A stretch of 60,000 bases of DNA from Polytrichum commune. Lineage: Eukaryota > Streptophyta > Polytrichopsida > Polytrichales > Polytrichaceae. Shown piece after piece: positions 9,006 through 22,382 of this stretch (its first letter is position 1; each line of letters opens with the position of its first letter). The stretch lies in NCBI GenBank assembly GCA_950295325.1, contig OX485807.1:46490796-46550795 (forward strand), in the 5' to 3' direction. The notes under the pieces were generated by a model, which saw nothing but the letters and a program-made list of their open reading frames with translations, ran no database searches and was not told the origin of the DNA. The position numbers were made by a program, and so were the translations under genes.

Positions 9006-11189
9006 TTATTAGTTAGTGTGGGTTATGTAAGGTAAGTAAAGGTGTTCGGCATAAGAAGGTGAAATCGGCATGAAGAATTTTTGAAGAAATAAAGGAAGAA
9101 AACAATGGGGATCATTTGTCCCTTGCCAACTAGGTGGCGAAAAATTAGAAAATAAATTGAAGAATTTTCATTGGAGCCACTTCAGCGAGAGGGTGGTAAC
9201 CGCAACTAGGAAAACCCCCGAACCCAAATTTTGGGGTGGTTCAAAAGAATGGAATATATGGCAGAGGGGTCCAACCCTTTTGAGAGAAGGTATGAAAACC
9301 CCCTTCTTCCATATTGCAATTTTTTATTTTGTAATTTTGTAATTTTTTATTTTTTTCCCTCCGACACTTGAGCGATGCCCTACCTCCGAGTAGCTAGATT
9401 AAAATAAATAAAAATTTGTCCCTTTCATGTCCCTTGTAATAAGCCTTCAGGAAGTCATTTATCTAACTTCTCATAGTTAGTATGTGTGTTTGTTAACATA
9501 CAATTTTTCAATTTATTTATTAGAGATAGATTAGAGTTTATATGTCAAAAGTTGAGGTATTGTAAACCTTGGCGGCTGATGACATAATTATTTGGTTTAT
9601 AACTTTAAATGAATTTTTTTCTTTTTTTGTAGAGTTTTTGTATCTATTTATAGCCATTCATTTGTAATGTGATTGAAAGAGTAAGTAGTTATGAATTTCC
9701 AAAGTTGGAATACAAAGTAGGGTGTTCATTCGGGCAGCAGTTGTCGGCCCGAAAAAAATTCAATCTTTATTGTTGTATTTTCTCCCCTAATTAGAGCTCT
9801 TATCTGACTTTCTAGGGCTATTTAGAATGTGTGATTTGATCAAATAATGATTTAAATATGAATTTCCAAATATTAGATACATAGTTGGATACTTCTATTT
9901 GATTACTTGTGTTAGAGTGAGGCTATTGGATCCATCTCAACTTACCTTTTTAAGCTCATATTTGTTTCTAATAGATCTTTTTGCTAGCTTTTCAAAAGTG
10001 TATGACAAACCCCAATCCGAGTAATAATGAATTGCTTTTGAATTCTTGAAGTTGGAGGTTAGACATGTGGAAGGGGAAGGAGTGATTAAATAGACATTGT
10101 GCTTCCAAGCCTTGTAACTTTTGCAATTCTTATCCGATTCAAGTGGATTTCATGTCTCTAAAAACTAATGACATATGCTAGTGGATTAATCATGTTGAAA
10201 CCAAAATTGTAATATATATATATATATATATATATAAATGGTAGTTTGACCATTTAATAGCCTAAGTTCTATAACTAAGTTAGCTACAAAGAAAAAAATA
10301 AGGTCAACTATTGGGAAGTGAAGGAAGAACCAGAAGCATTCATTGAAGGGTCAAGGAAAGTGCTTGGAACATATCTTTGAGGATTGGGAGCAAAATAAGG
10401 AGGTAGTAGTATAGCCTACATCAAGTCAAACCGAACAATAAGCACTAAGATAAGTCAACTAAACCTAACCTTCAATTTAGGATTAGAAGAAGCACGGCTA
10501 ATGCGAACATTCATAAACCCACTCACCTATCTCGTAAGGTCAAGTGATTCAACCATTAAACCGCCAATGGGGTACCCACGTTTGTTGTTCTCGGGGCCCT
10601 TGGTATGTTTCATGGTAGTAACTATGATTATTAGAAATTCCATGTGTGGCAAAATTGGATTAATCACCGGCACGGCCACCCTCCATGTTGTTGGTGGAAA
10701 AACGAGATTAATCACCTACTAATCCATTATTGCGTTGTTGGTCCCATGGATTGGGAGTTATGGCCCCAATATTTAAATATTATATAATAGGTTGAACTTA
10801 CAAGTCCTTCATCACACTAGTCCCGTTTTGTGGTTCATCCAGTGTAACACACTTAACGAGAAGAAAACCACCAAACATATCATGAATCCTTGTTGGCAGA
10901 AAAAAAACCCGAATCAAAAACTTAATTCAATGGGTAACACCAACTTTCAGACCGTTGAAGTCCAAAGGATTTGAGTTGTCACTTGACTTTCAATGAACAT
11001 GCACGAGGCCCTAGAAAATTATGAGGTGAGGAATGCACCAACCATGTAAGGGGTAATGTCTAATGCAAAAATGTAGTAAGACATAATGTGTGAACGAAAT
11101 TAACTAAGTAAGAAGAAAGTTGTATAAAATGTGGGACTTAAGTCAAGTTCCCACACTTGGGAAATCTAAACACAACTAAATAAAGAAAT
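9006..11189. other. Gene-free interval, possible decayed LTR near 9.1-9.4 kb
   Basis: No gene could be supported. Around 9150-9400 the sequence has a more balanced, C/G-containing texture (paired caacccc and aaaccccc words, a TATA-like ggtatgaaaa and a polypyrimidine run) of the kind seen in LTR promoter regions, but without a partner copy this stays weak. A (ta)n microsatellite lies at about 10212-10236. Confidence 0.3.
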
Positions 11190-11194
11190 AAGAA

Positions 11195-11262
11195 TGCATT
11201 AACGGTCGATTAAACCATCGCTCTTCCATCCACTGAGCTAGGGGTGGTATGAGTCACATCCG
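11195..11262 (-). repeat. tRNA-like fragment with box A only
   Basis: On the minus strand the string ctagctcagtggatgg followed by aagagcg fits a tRNA 5' half with an RNA polymerase III box A. No good box B or acceptor stem follows, so it is a truncated tRNA-derived repeat, not a tRNA gene. Confidence 0.5.
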
Positions 11263-11574
11263 GTTGGTGTGTACCAGTGTCATCTCAATTCATAAGTTAG
11301 GATTGCCTTGATTCCAAGGTTGGTGCGTATGTGCTTAGACTAGGTCATAAGTTTAGGTTCGAACTATGTATGAAAATGATTAGTGGGTTTTAGAGCCATA
11401 ATATTAAAACTAAGGCCTAACTTCCGGAGGTACTACAACGCAAATCCAATCCCCTTCCAAACTCTAAGCACTCACCTTATACAACCACCATCTGGGTTCG
11501 GCTTGGGCACCTACAAATGCATGCCACCCTCACTGAAAGGCTTGTATGGCACTTTTAGGCTCCTTCGGAAGGGG

Positions 11575-11775
11575 GTGGCCCAAAAGTTCCATAATGATTA
11601 ACCTAAATATCACCAAGGTGGTGGCTAAATCGCTGTGTATTACTCACCCACCAAATTACAACGATTGTACTGCATATTAAAAGCCAAAAACAAGTGTTCG
11701 ATTAAGGTAGCTAAGGGAATTAGCCTCATCTACCTTAGGGTAGTTTACCAAGCAACACAAATTACAGTGGGGGTG
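11575..11775 (+). repeat. Interspersed repeat family 1, copy D (middle fragment)
   Basis: The order caccaaggtggtggctaaat, then acccaccaaatt, then aaaagccaaaaacaagtgt matches the reverse complement of about 33.80-33.90 kb, the part just after the tRNA-like promoter of that copy. The fragment abuts the decayed retrotransposon at 11.8 kb. Confidence 0.7.
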
Positions 11776-11807
11776 CCATGGGGGTTTGTGAGTGGTCCAA
11801 TTTTCTT

Positions 11808-14561
11808 TTATTTAATATGAGGTATGTGAGATATTTGATGGCGGTTAGGTGGATGAATTTCATGAGATTTTTTATGTTGTTTTGTGAAAATGTTAAATTT
11901 TACGAGTTTGTCTATTGCATGTTCATGAACAACACCTCTTACTCCTTGCATGATTGTTATGAGGGGATTTACTTCCCATCCGCTATTTTTTAGAGTGTTT
12001 ATTAATGGGTTGTATTGGATGTGTTTAGTTTCTATGGCCATTTCTGGATGTATATTGTGGCAATATGTAAATTTGATGAATTGTATTGTCAGTGAGGGGG
12101 GTGGGGTTGATGGTTTTTTTGTTGTGAATTGGGGCTCCTAAAATGTATAGCATCTCGGACTTTTCACCATGCATCGACATGATAGGTAGTGGCACATGCA
12201 TGGTAGCATCCAATTTTGTATTGTTGACTGTGGGGATATGTATGGTAGGTTATGGAATTTGCTAGTGTGTGAAATCTTGAGAATTTGTTAGCTTGAATAG
12301 TTCCAGGCTATGAGGTGAATGGTTTGATTATGTCTTGCTATTCTTGGGCCTTTGATGTATTGATTTGTGTAGTTGGAGAGGAGGTGTGGCCAAATGTCTC
12401 TTTCGTGGCTTGACATAATGTGTAGTTAGGGCTAGTGTGGGTTAGTGGCAATATATGTTCTTTTTGTGGTTTTCCATGTTATGTGCATATCTAGATTTGA
12501 GTGTCCAGGGATTTGTGCTCCATACATATAAGGAGTTGTCCAAAAGAAATTGGATAGTTTGCGTTTGATTTGTTTGTTAGGCATTCTTCAGCATAAGTGA
12601 GTTTTTTTGTTTCTCGTGAAACAAAACTACGACGGTTTCTCTTCATCTATGTTCTTAGTGTGATAAATGTGTGTAGGGTTTTGTATCACTCCGTCACGAG
12701 TTGTTGACTGTATTTTCGTGAACCAATATGTGTTGTGTGGATATGTGGGGTGTGGGTTGTTTTGTCTTTGGTTCCCCCATGGTTGGCTAATGTGTATATA
12801 TGCCAGTTCGTTGCACGATATTTTAGTGTATGTTGTAACTTTGTACAAGGTTGTACTTTGTTTGGTCAAATGTGTTTGTGGACTATAGCAAGAATCAGTC
12901 ATTTATTTGGGTGGTAGTATTATGAAGATGGATGTATAATATGGTTTTTTATTACGTAAATGCTATTGAGATTGTATGAGGAGATGTGGGGTACCTTGGA
13001 TAGTTGTGGTGGCTAGTAATATGGCATAAAGTTATGCTCTTAGGATGTTTTAGTAGCATGGTAGTCTTTATGCAATTTGGAGGTTATTATTGGGAATGTA
13101 TATTCTTGGTCCTGCATTTTTCCCTACTATGTGGCCATCAAAGTTTATTTAATCATAGGGTTGTTTGGGGGGGGGGGGGGTAAGGAGCCATTATGTAGGT
13201 GGTTGAATTTTAGCGGGTGGATGATGTTATGTTTATTAGGCGTTGTTATGGTTTGGTGTTGATATTGTGGTTGGTGTACTTTGGGAGTGTTTTTCCAATC
13301 ATTGGAGAATTTTATGTTGTAATTAAGAGGGGCAAATTGTATTGGATGTGTGTCAATGTGGATATCATATCCTTCGTTTATGGTGTTTTAAAAGTCACTC
13401 GCTATTTGTGTATGTCTAGAAGGTTTTGTTGGTTCTGGATGCATATAATGGATGTGAGGAGGGTTTTCGAATGTTAGTAATATTTTGGCCATTGGGGTGT
13501 GAGTGCATATATGTGTGATTGTGGAGGGATTTTGTGAGCATATGTATGTCCGCCTGCAATTTAAGAGGGAGTGCTTGGGTAGCCAACCATTGTGGTTTAT
13601 GATGAGGATTGTATCGTGGTGGGTATTCTTTGGCCTCTATCCTAGCCCAATGGATTGCCTCTAGAGTGTCTTGGTGATCTATTGGGTATGTTAGGCCTTT
13701 GCTTGACCAATTTGAGGATTTGGCAAGTCATGTGGATCTGAATAATACATCCATAGTGTGCAGGGATTTGTATTGTATTAATTGTGAAGGGCATGTGAGT
13801 GTGGATGAGTAGCAAGAGTGAGTTGCGTTGAACGAGTTTATGAGCAATTTAACTATCGATTGGTGTAGTGTATGATGTTTGGTTGATAGGTTTGATATGT
13901 GAGGTAAAATGCACATGTATATGTGGGCAAGTCATACTATTTCCATGGCAAATTCTTGTGGTGGTGGGGGGGAGGGGTGTAAGAAGTTGGTTAGGTGTGG
14001 TAGGTTATCTTGTGTGAATCTATCCCTAAACCACTACCTTCTTTATGTTGTGAATATTGCGGTATAATTACCATGGTGGTAAAAAAAACTGGACTTCCGC
14101 AATATGAATTTGAATTGTGGGTTTGTTTGTGATATATCTTTATTCGGGATACATTATCGCATGATTAGTTAGATTTGTGGTTTTTGAACGGTGGACGTAC
14201 GAGTCTGTTGTCTTCGGTTTTTGTGTTGTTGGGTACTCCTCGTATGTTTGTAGTGTCGGGTTTGTGTGGATGTTGTTTAGTTAATTAGATTAAATTGTGG
14301 TTTATCATGATGTTGTCTTGGTTAAAATGTTTAGTCTCTCCATTTGAGGACGGGTGCCATTGGCATAGCCATTTTTGTTTGATAGATTGCGCTCCCCACT
14401 TGTCTTTTCTTGTGGTGGTTTTGGTGTCCGTCGTTTCTTGGGTTTTTATACCAATGTGGGTTGGTTGGTGTTGTGTTTGTTGGGGAGGGGTAGGGTGGAG
14501 AAAGTAGGTTGGCTATTTGTAGTGCTTGTTTTATTGGTTCGGAGGCATGCTTGTATTTCAC
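11808..14561 (-). pseudogene. Decayed, 5'-truncated second copy of the RNase H/endonuclease non-LTR retrotransposon
   Basis: Pieces of minus-strand translation line up in order with the element at 1-4026. At 14561 down there is a match to the region after the RT (SALHIANQL matched by QALQIANLL). At about 13.9-13.7 kb the methyltransferase-like block matches. At about 12.9-12.8 kb the RNase H end matches (LYKVRAHVNIDGNE versus LYKVTTYTKISCNE). At about 12.2 kb the LPC.C and C.C cysteines that precede the endonuclease are kept, and at 12.04-11.81 kb the endonuclease tail (GWKTEPLIVI versus GWEVNPLITI). Stops and frame changes are many. Similarity stops near 14.56 kb, so the RT part is missing, as expected for 5' truncation in target-primed integration. 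The copy explains the conspicuous G/T-rich plus strand of this block. Confidence 0.85.
13169..13181. repeat. Poly-G run
   Basis: About 13 consecutive G bases inside the decayed retrotransposon copy. Length may be unreliable. Confidence 0.8.
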
Positions 14562-14837
14562 TTGTAATTCTTTATAATGAAAATATCATGAAATTTTAAA
14601 TAATTCACCGTCATATTGGAACTCTATAACTATCACATAAAATATTGACCACCCTTTACACAAATACAAAACATAAGTAAAACTGTCATATATAAAGAGA
14701 CATTGATCAATATTTAAAACCATGTTGTTTTCTTACAATCTAGTAATTGGTGTGACTCAAAGCATCTTACTTGCAATTTAATCCTACACAACAACAAAAC
14801 GGGATGGATGAGGAATTCACTCTACATGTCTATATAC

Positions 14838-14982
14838 AAACTACTATAAAATATACGTACTAAAATCATCACATTAATTTAAGTTTCATTTTAGAATGAC
14901 AAAGACCCCTTCAAATGGTAAGTCACAAAAGTTATAACATCAATGCTAATGAGGATTTTGTAATGTTTTTGACTTATGAGTT

Positions 14983-15017
<35 letters not shown>

Positions 15018-15112
15018 TGGACTTTGGACCTTGAAGGTGAAGTAAGTGCACTCAATATGGGATTTGTGGACAAGTGGCCTTCAAAAATGCAAGGGCAATG
15101 GTTTTTCTAAAA
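14838..15112 (+). repeat. Interspersed repeat family 1, copy C (end fragment with CA microsatellite)
   Basis: From about 14876 some 85 bases are practically identical to 33.49-33.58 kb. Both copies then have a (ca)n microsatellite at the same relative place (14983-15006 here), followed by the same ggaccttgaaggtgaag segment and gcaagggcaatggtttt. Similarity ends at about 15112. Confidence 0.85.
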
Positions 15113-18100
15113 CGGGCGGGGCGGGCAGAAGTTTTTGGTTAGGTCCAAAAAATCTCAAATTCTTTTTTTGGGACTGCCCCTACCCGCATCTACCTCCCTC
15201 GAAAAGCTCGTGAGGGGAGGTTTAACGTCCCACTTTGAGAAATATCCATGTCAAGTGGGGCAACACGGATGAAGACATGATGTGGCTTCACGGTGGCTTT
15301 TCTTCTCCTCTTGAGGAAGGGATATGGCTGATGCTTACAAATGGTGGTTGTGTGGGGTGACAAATCCTGGTGGGTAAGTTAATAAGTAAGCTAGCTTAGT
15401 ACTTGTACAGGATGCACCAAGTTGGTCACGTCCGGCATGGAGTAGGTGCAATTTGTAAGGTTTATTAACTACTAACATGTTGTCCTTGTAAGGTGGCTCA
15501 AACACTCGTGTATTAAAATATATCATACATACACACAACCTCCACACTACCAAGATTGAAGTACTCTGTTGTCACATCTCTCAATACCACCCACCAACGA
15601 TAATTTTCTTCCCAAACAGTAGAAAACGAGAGCACATATACTTCACTCTTACATTTTTAAGTGACGCACATGTGTAGATAACACACACATACAAGAACGG
15701 TGCAAAGCTAGAGGAAACATAACGCGCCCAACACGTACCATTTGTAACGAGTGTGAGCGTTATAACCAACTCATTTGTCTATGCGGAGATGGTTTCTTTG
15801 GGTCCCTTTTTCTAAAGAAGAAGAAGAATTCAAGAACTTTATGTGCATGAGTCGTATTCTCAGTAGTGTTAGTGCCTTACATCACTGTTGAGCTTCAAGC
15901 CGTGGTTCGTTATATGTGACCTCAAAAATGTCATCAAACTCTGTTGATGGTGGGGTTAAATGTAGGAACCCCATGTATAATTGGGTTCAATTACAATTGA
16001 GAAACAATTGGTGGCTCTACTATAATCCATTTATGTGGAAGGAGTCTTGGTTACGGTTTAGGTGGATGTAGTCATACAACTCAACCTAATTTAATATTAT
16101 TTTTATGGAGGATCATAGGGTGCGTTTCAAGTGGAAAATGGAAACATAAGGTTACTATCACTATGGTACTATGTACTTACGTCCTTCTCCGAGTAGGCAA
16201 CACCTATATTATAGGGTGACTCAATCCCAAGGCCTTAGCATGGATCCCATGAGAACACTGAAGTTATGTTGGCTAAAGCCATAATTGTTTTCAAATGGGT
16301 GACCTTCTTAGCATTTTGTCCAATAATTGATTCTCCAATAAGCTTGTATTTGTGTCATCGCAATACATTTCCATTGAGAATCAAAAAAGGGAATGATGAT
16401 GTCATCGATAAATTGTGGCATAAATTTTGGCCCATTAATTGAATTCGTAAATTTCATACCAAGCTTCCACCTTATAATATGTGTTAAATGAAAACATAAA
16501 GTTGAAGGTTCTCTTAGAAGCCTCTATAACTATAAGAAATGGAAGACAACCTTGGCGTTGCCACTAACATGAATTATGGTGATGTTTCATTTTCAAGTTG
16601 GTCTAAGTTTGTATGTAATCTTGAAATAGGTGTTACAAGAATTAGATAGTTCCCAATCATTTCTCATAATTGTTTCTCCAATAAGCTTGTATTTGTGTCA
16701 TCACAATACACCAACATTGTTTCTCTTTTCTCTAGGTTCAAACTCGTGATAAAATAACAAGACTTGAATTCCACCATGGGTTGTGAACAAGCTCACATAA
16801 CATGTGATGCATCGAGGATGGAGGATGGCAATATAAACCCCTTGCCCAAAAGCGTACACCTTAAAACCATCCAAATGTCTCCAATGCAAATTTTGGTGAA
16901 GAATGGGACGGTTTCAAGAGAATGCGGGGTTAGTTTTGGACAAAAGTGGGGTAACTTAGCTTGAATTTTGGCAAACATTAGGACGTAGCCTAGGGATAAC
17001 TTGCTTATATGTTTCTAGTAAGATCATGTATACAAAAGTTACATGGGCTCAAACTTACCACTATTCCCCTCCTCATTGGACTTCCAAACTTTTGAAATTG
17101 GGTTTATGTACTTTCGATAGGATTTGTTTGTTACATTGTTTTGACTTCTAAAGCACTCCAAAGGTCCATGCACATCAAGATTGTGATGTTTGTGAAAAAG
17201 AGGGGGACTAAAGGAGCATGCCACCTCATAAAGTAGACGTGTCTAAATTAAACACGACAATAGTTTGAACACGCATATTTGAGTGGTATGTGGTTAGGTG
17301 AGTTCATCTAAGAATTGGCACCACAAATGACATGTGTTTAAACTACATTGGACAAGAACTACAAGTGATTGGACTACATGCTCAATTGATGTTAAACATT
17401 CTGTACTCAATAGTCAACATGATTGGGAGGACCTATAAGGAATGTAGGTGTTAGTCGGTTCGCTTTTAATGTTCTCAACTTATACCGATTATATTTACAT
17501 GATGAAGCTCATGTTGCACTAGCACATCTACGATGAAGCATAACTGGATTGGAAATTGGACCTCCTCTAATTTAGTTATGGTTATCAAAAGCGCATGCTT
17601 GTAGATCTTTAATTAAATATGCAAGTTCTCCAAATTGTGCTCACTATCAAGTGTGGAGTAGTTAATAAAACTTGAAAAAAATAGTCTAAACTCTTCTAAA
17701 CATTTGTTTTTATGGTGTTCGTTCTTTGATCCTCACCTAACCACACACCAATCAAATACCAATGTTCAATTAAAAATAACCACTTCCAAATAACACCCGC
17801 ATACCCTACAACCACTTAATAAACATGAGAATCTTCACTTTGATAATGGAGAAGATACTCGTATGAGCTCCAAAATTTATGAGGCAAATATCTATAGGCA
17901 CAAATTGAATTTGCTAAATATCGTACTAATTGTGTGTTTCATATGCTATGAGAAGTGGATATAGAGTGAAAATAACAATTGTGTAAGGCACGTCTCCCTT
18001 ACATGTATTTGCGGGTGGCATAAATTGTCTGAAGCCTTCTTGTCCACTTCATGAGATGATATGTTGCATCCAACCCTAAATTTCTAGGTGATAATATGGT

Positions 18101-19600
18101 AGATGCTAAATCAAATTAGAGAAATAAATATTTGTTGGTTTTCATGGACGAGATCTCCAGAAGCATCCTCAAGCATCACAAACTTGGGATGGCATTGTCA
18201 AAATTTGGACAAATTTGCCTACAGTTGGATGGAAATATGTAATATCATCCACATGCAGGTTCATTGCTCCAATGATTGTCACCATTTCAGCTTTCTTGAA
18301 AATTTGCAAAAAGAAAGAAAGAGGGTCGCTTGCATCTGCTCCATCTTGTCATGCTAATTGATATGTTATCTTGAGGGGATGGAGTCCAACATGGATCGAT
18401 GATGAAGTGCATGATTTATGGATTCAAACTTCACCCTTGCAAAGCACCTCTCTACATACACGCAAGTAACCAACAAAAACTTTTATGTAACATGAGGGAG
18501 GCATGAGAGACTACCCTCATTCTTCTTTCGAGTGTGACATTCATTATTTCAAAACTTTGTCACTGTTTTCATTATCAACATTTAATGTGATACACACTTA
18601 GTATAGTAGAATGCCACATTATCATATAAAAAGAGAGGAGGAGAAGAAGAAGAAGAAGAAAAACAAACAAAACTCTGTAGCGTGCAAGACATTACATTGC
18701 ACAAGTTGAAGTAGGTTTAAATCACCAAGCACGCACCTAACCCCCAAAATCCTTAAAAGCAACATTTTCGCCAAGCAATGTCGGTCTCAATGCATGTAAA
18801 GCCGTCTTGGTTTTTGTAGAGATCATGTTCACTTTGAGATTAATGTTGACTGTGTGTGTGCAAGGAGTGGTGGCCAATCCATGTCGGCAAAGCCCACATA
18901 ATGAATCATGTGGACACCAATTAGTTTATTGAACTGCTTTATTCTAGAACACAACCTCGATTAAAGTGGGCCACCATGTTACGATCACACATTATTTTAG
19001 AACCCATACTAGATAGAAGCGAAATCATAGTTTTTCAAGAACTTGTGGTATCCATGTAAGTTAAAAGTAAATACACCTATATTTCATTTTTTTAGGAGCC
19101 CTTTAGAATTCACTTATTTCTTGATATTATAGTTATCCGCTAACTAATATGGAGTCTGGGCAAACATATGATCCTTTAGCCATAGTTAGTGGCCCTAGTC
19201 ATTGACCTTAGTAACTCCGGCTCACCGAATAAAGAGGGTCCAAGTAGGGAGCAATTAGGTCGTTGTAAAGGTGTCGGGCCTATCCCATAATGTTGATCAA
19301 CATGGAGGTTGGCATGTGGCATGGCCCAACTGTGTGGATGCCAACTCAAACAAATTATGTGGGTTGGTAGTGGCCATTGCAAATGCCAACTTCCCGCAAC
19401 CTAAGTGAGCTCCTAAAGTTGAACCCTTGCCTAAGTTCCCATCCCCCATAGCATATGGTCCCACACTTTGCCTTTGTTCCCAACTCATATGTTCCCATCC
19501 TCAAATGCATGTTCCCATAGCTCCTAACGGGTTTTGAATGCTTTGTTTAGTTGTTCCCCCAAGTTGACTCAAGTGTTCACATGTCTCCTTGGGTTTGGGC
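15113..19600. other. Gene-free interval with one local direct repeat
   Basis: No gene is supported. A direct repeat of about 50 bases (tctccaataagcttgtattt and onward) occurs at 16332 and 16676, some 345 bases apart. A purine-rich run (gag/gaa words) lies at 18636-18661. Otherwise AT-rich unique-looking sequence. Confidence 0.4.
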
Positions 19601-19839
19601 ACATTCACAAGGCTTGTCTTTTATGAATTATTATTGCACGCATGTGTCACCTTGTATAATTTTGGCCAAGCCCATTCAATTGGACTTGATCTAGGCATGA
19701 GTGTGTATGTCACCCTCCTCTATAATCTTTATCCGATTATAATCTCTAACAAAAATTGTGTCTCTTTACGACTCCCCCTACAATCCTCCAATACGAGTTC
19801 ATTATCCTCAAATAGTCGTGAGAGTTTGTTGCATTCTTT

Positions 19840-20970
19840 CACCTACACATCTTCTAGCTCGTCCAATAGTAATGAAGAGGTGTTGGGTGAGTGGGATAAA
19901 GAGGTTTTTATTTTCCTTTCATTGGCGTTGGTTGCTAGCAATTCGTCTAATTCGTTCAATTTGAATGAGTTGGAGTCAAGGTGTCAACTATGCAGAAGGT
20001 GCGCATGATCAATTGGTGAGTGCAAAGGCCGACACCTACAAAGATAAAAAAAAAAATCCAACTCATTGTTTGCTTGACAAATTTGAGGACTTGTGTCATG
20101 ATGTTTGTCCTACAATTGTAACACATGCAAGGAACACGGCTAAACTTCTTGGTGTAGGGGGGGCTGAACATGTAAGTATCACCCCAACAAAAATTGCTTT
20201 CATTTCTTGTGTTTTTAAACCATGGCACCACATGATGTTGTAGTCTTTGTGACATCATGTATGACTGAAGCATTGGCCCACAAGATTGAATGAATTGACA
20301 ACCACAGAAGAGCGGATCTAAGGGAGCAATTGCCTTCATTTGAAGATTGTCTTGGGTTTGTGGAAGGAAACTTGGTCAATATCAAATGTCCGTACAAGGA
20401 TCCTAACCATCTAGGTTTTACAATGGATGTAAATATCTATTTCATCCACAAAACTATCATTGTTGATCACCATGGTTTATTCAATTATGTGGACCTTGGG
20501 TATCCAAAATACTTTCATGATGATTTATTTGTATTTTTTTGAAGTTGAATAGTAATTGGAGAGCGTAATTTATGCACACAAAAGACTATTTTGAGTATTG
20601 GGTGGACCAATACATAGTTTGTGGACCAAAACACCATGAGGTCCCCGAGGATGCTGACAATGATGCTATAGATGCACGCAAGTTTTAGGGAAGGGTAAGG
20701 TGGGGCATAGGTGGCCTTAAATAAAAATGGAGAAGGCCTAGAAAGTGATTTGACTCCAAAACGTGCGAGTGTATTCCTTTTGTTAGAGTAGTGTGTTACC
20801 TCACAAACTATATTCATGGAAGACGTCGTAACTTCACTTACCTTATGCTTGAGCGAATTGATGACGAGAATTTTAAGGCCAAACTTTGTTGCAGATTACG
20901 GACCTTCGTCTCAACGACCATTCAAGCACATGGGAGTATCCCACCGCGGAGGAAGATGATAGCTTTTACA
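19840..20970 (+). pseudogene. PIF/Harbinger-like DDE transposase, decayed
   Basis: Several plus-strand frames, read in order, suggest a HARBI1-type nuclease. There is an acidic N-terminal stretch (SNEEVLGEWDKE), then KFEDLCHDVCPTIVTHARNT, ITPTKIAFI, LREQLPSFEDCLGFVEGN, then VNIKCPY, IIVDHHGLFNYVDLGYPKY and HDD. In the family the first catalytic aspartate lies in an IDGT-like motif before xIxxP, the second in the VDxxGxF-YVxxGxPGSxHD region; here VEG replaces the first, and stops and frame changes occur between blocks. No terminal inverted repeats were found. The family call rests on motif order alone. Confidence 0.55.
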
Positions 20971-22382
20971 TGACGTAAAAGTATTAAGTAGGGGGCTATG
21001 TAATACAATTTTTTGGGGCCATAGCTTGGTAGTAGGAAGGAAAATACCTTTTTATATGATAAAGTAACTAAAATGATAGATGAAAGTTAGTTTAGGATGA
21101 AATAGGAAGGCTATAGCCTGAGGAAAGTAGTTGTAGGAGTTACAACCGTTGGGGGCTCCGAGCTTGATAAGCGGGCTATTGTTAGAGAGAAGAGACTTCT
21201 CGTTATATCTATTGAGGCCATAGCCGCGGAGAGTCAAGCTATAAGCAATAAAGTTAGAGTCACATACATTAGTTTTTCAGACTTGGAATTGAAGCATCAC
21301 CGCCTGTGATAGGGGGATGCAGCCAAGTGAATGGAGTCAAAGTCAATTAAGTAAAGCATGAGTATGTGATTGTATATGACAATAGTATGTGTATGACATT
21401 TGTAGTCAAATCAATGCATGTCAAGATTGTGTTAGAGCACAATGAGTGAAGACAACACAATGTGAGTGAAATGAGTGAATCAATTATGAGAATTGTTGAG
21501 TAGAGTGAATTGGAAGTGAGAAAATGTGTTTGGAGAATTAGAGTAGTCGTGCTCAAAGATTGAGGGAGATTAAACTAGAAAGAAAGGCTATAAGTTGTAT
21601 GGTGGAAGAAACATGGCAAGTTAAGTCGAAAAATCACCCTAGCCTAGGTTGATTGAGAGAGAGAAGCATGTTGCAGGAGATGTGTAGGCTATAGCCAGGG
21701 TTGGTGGAAACCTAAGAGCGATTGGCCGAAGAGAGAGGGAGATATTCCTAGCATGAATAAAAAGAGGAGCCTCTGGAGAGAAAATATTGACTATCGCATG
21801 AGTAAAAAGATTAAAAAAAAAGGCCATAGTATGTAGTACGGGCTTGATGCCGTGAGCATTGTTGTAAGAACTTGAGGAAGAATCTGTAAGAGCAATGGGC
21901 CATAGCCAAGAGTATTGGAATAGTGCCAAAGATTGCAAAGACATGAGAGTCAGTGTAGAGAAGAAAGAAGTTCCACCGAGAGTAGTTTGAGAGGGAGTCG
22001 AACGCCAAGAGGCTTTGGGTGGCAATAATTGATCGTTGAGGGCACTTTACCAGACTATAGAATGTGAGAGGTTGAGAGAATAAGAGAGAGAGACGCCCCA
22101 TGTAACCAAAGAAACTGAAGTGACAAATGGACAAGGAAATCTAATTAAGTAACTTATTATGAGATGATGAGAAAGTAGTTCAAAGTTATCATGACTAAGG
22201 AAGACAAGAGGTTTAGAGGGATTGACGAGATATGATGAAAATCATAGGATCATGATGGTGTTGAGTTGGTGTAGAGTCTAATCAACAAAGAGCATGCTTT
22301 GATATGACTGTGAATGAGAATGATATGGTTAGATGTTGAGAGGTATTAGGCCACAGGGAGGCAAAGCCCAACATTTTTCTTT
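20971..22382. repeat. Dispersed repeat 2, left part, rich in ggctatagcc words
   Basis: Words such as ggctatagcc, gaggccatagcc and gggccatagcc recur at least eight times between 21000 and 21910. The end of the block (about 22160-22380) resembles 25.06-25.27 kb, with shared atcatgatgg, ctttgatatga and tgatatg...tta strings. No coding potential was recognised. It may be a decayed non-autonomous element of unknown class. Confidence 0.45.

Noticed and set aside
11195-11262. tRNA gene on the minus strand
   Set aside because: Only a 5'-half with box A is seen; no T-loop or acceptor pairing.
21639-22134. Minus-strand frames of 107 and 128 codons in dispersed repeat 2
   Set aside because: Overlapping frames of similar length without motifs; the region is a decayed repeat.
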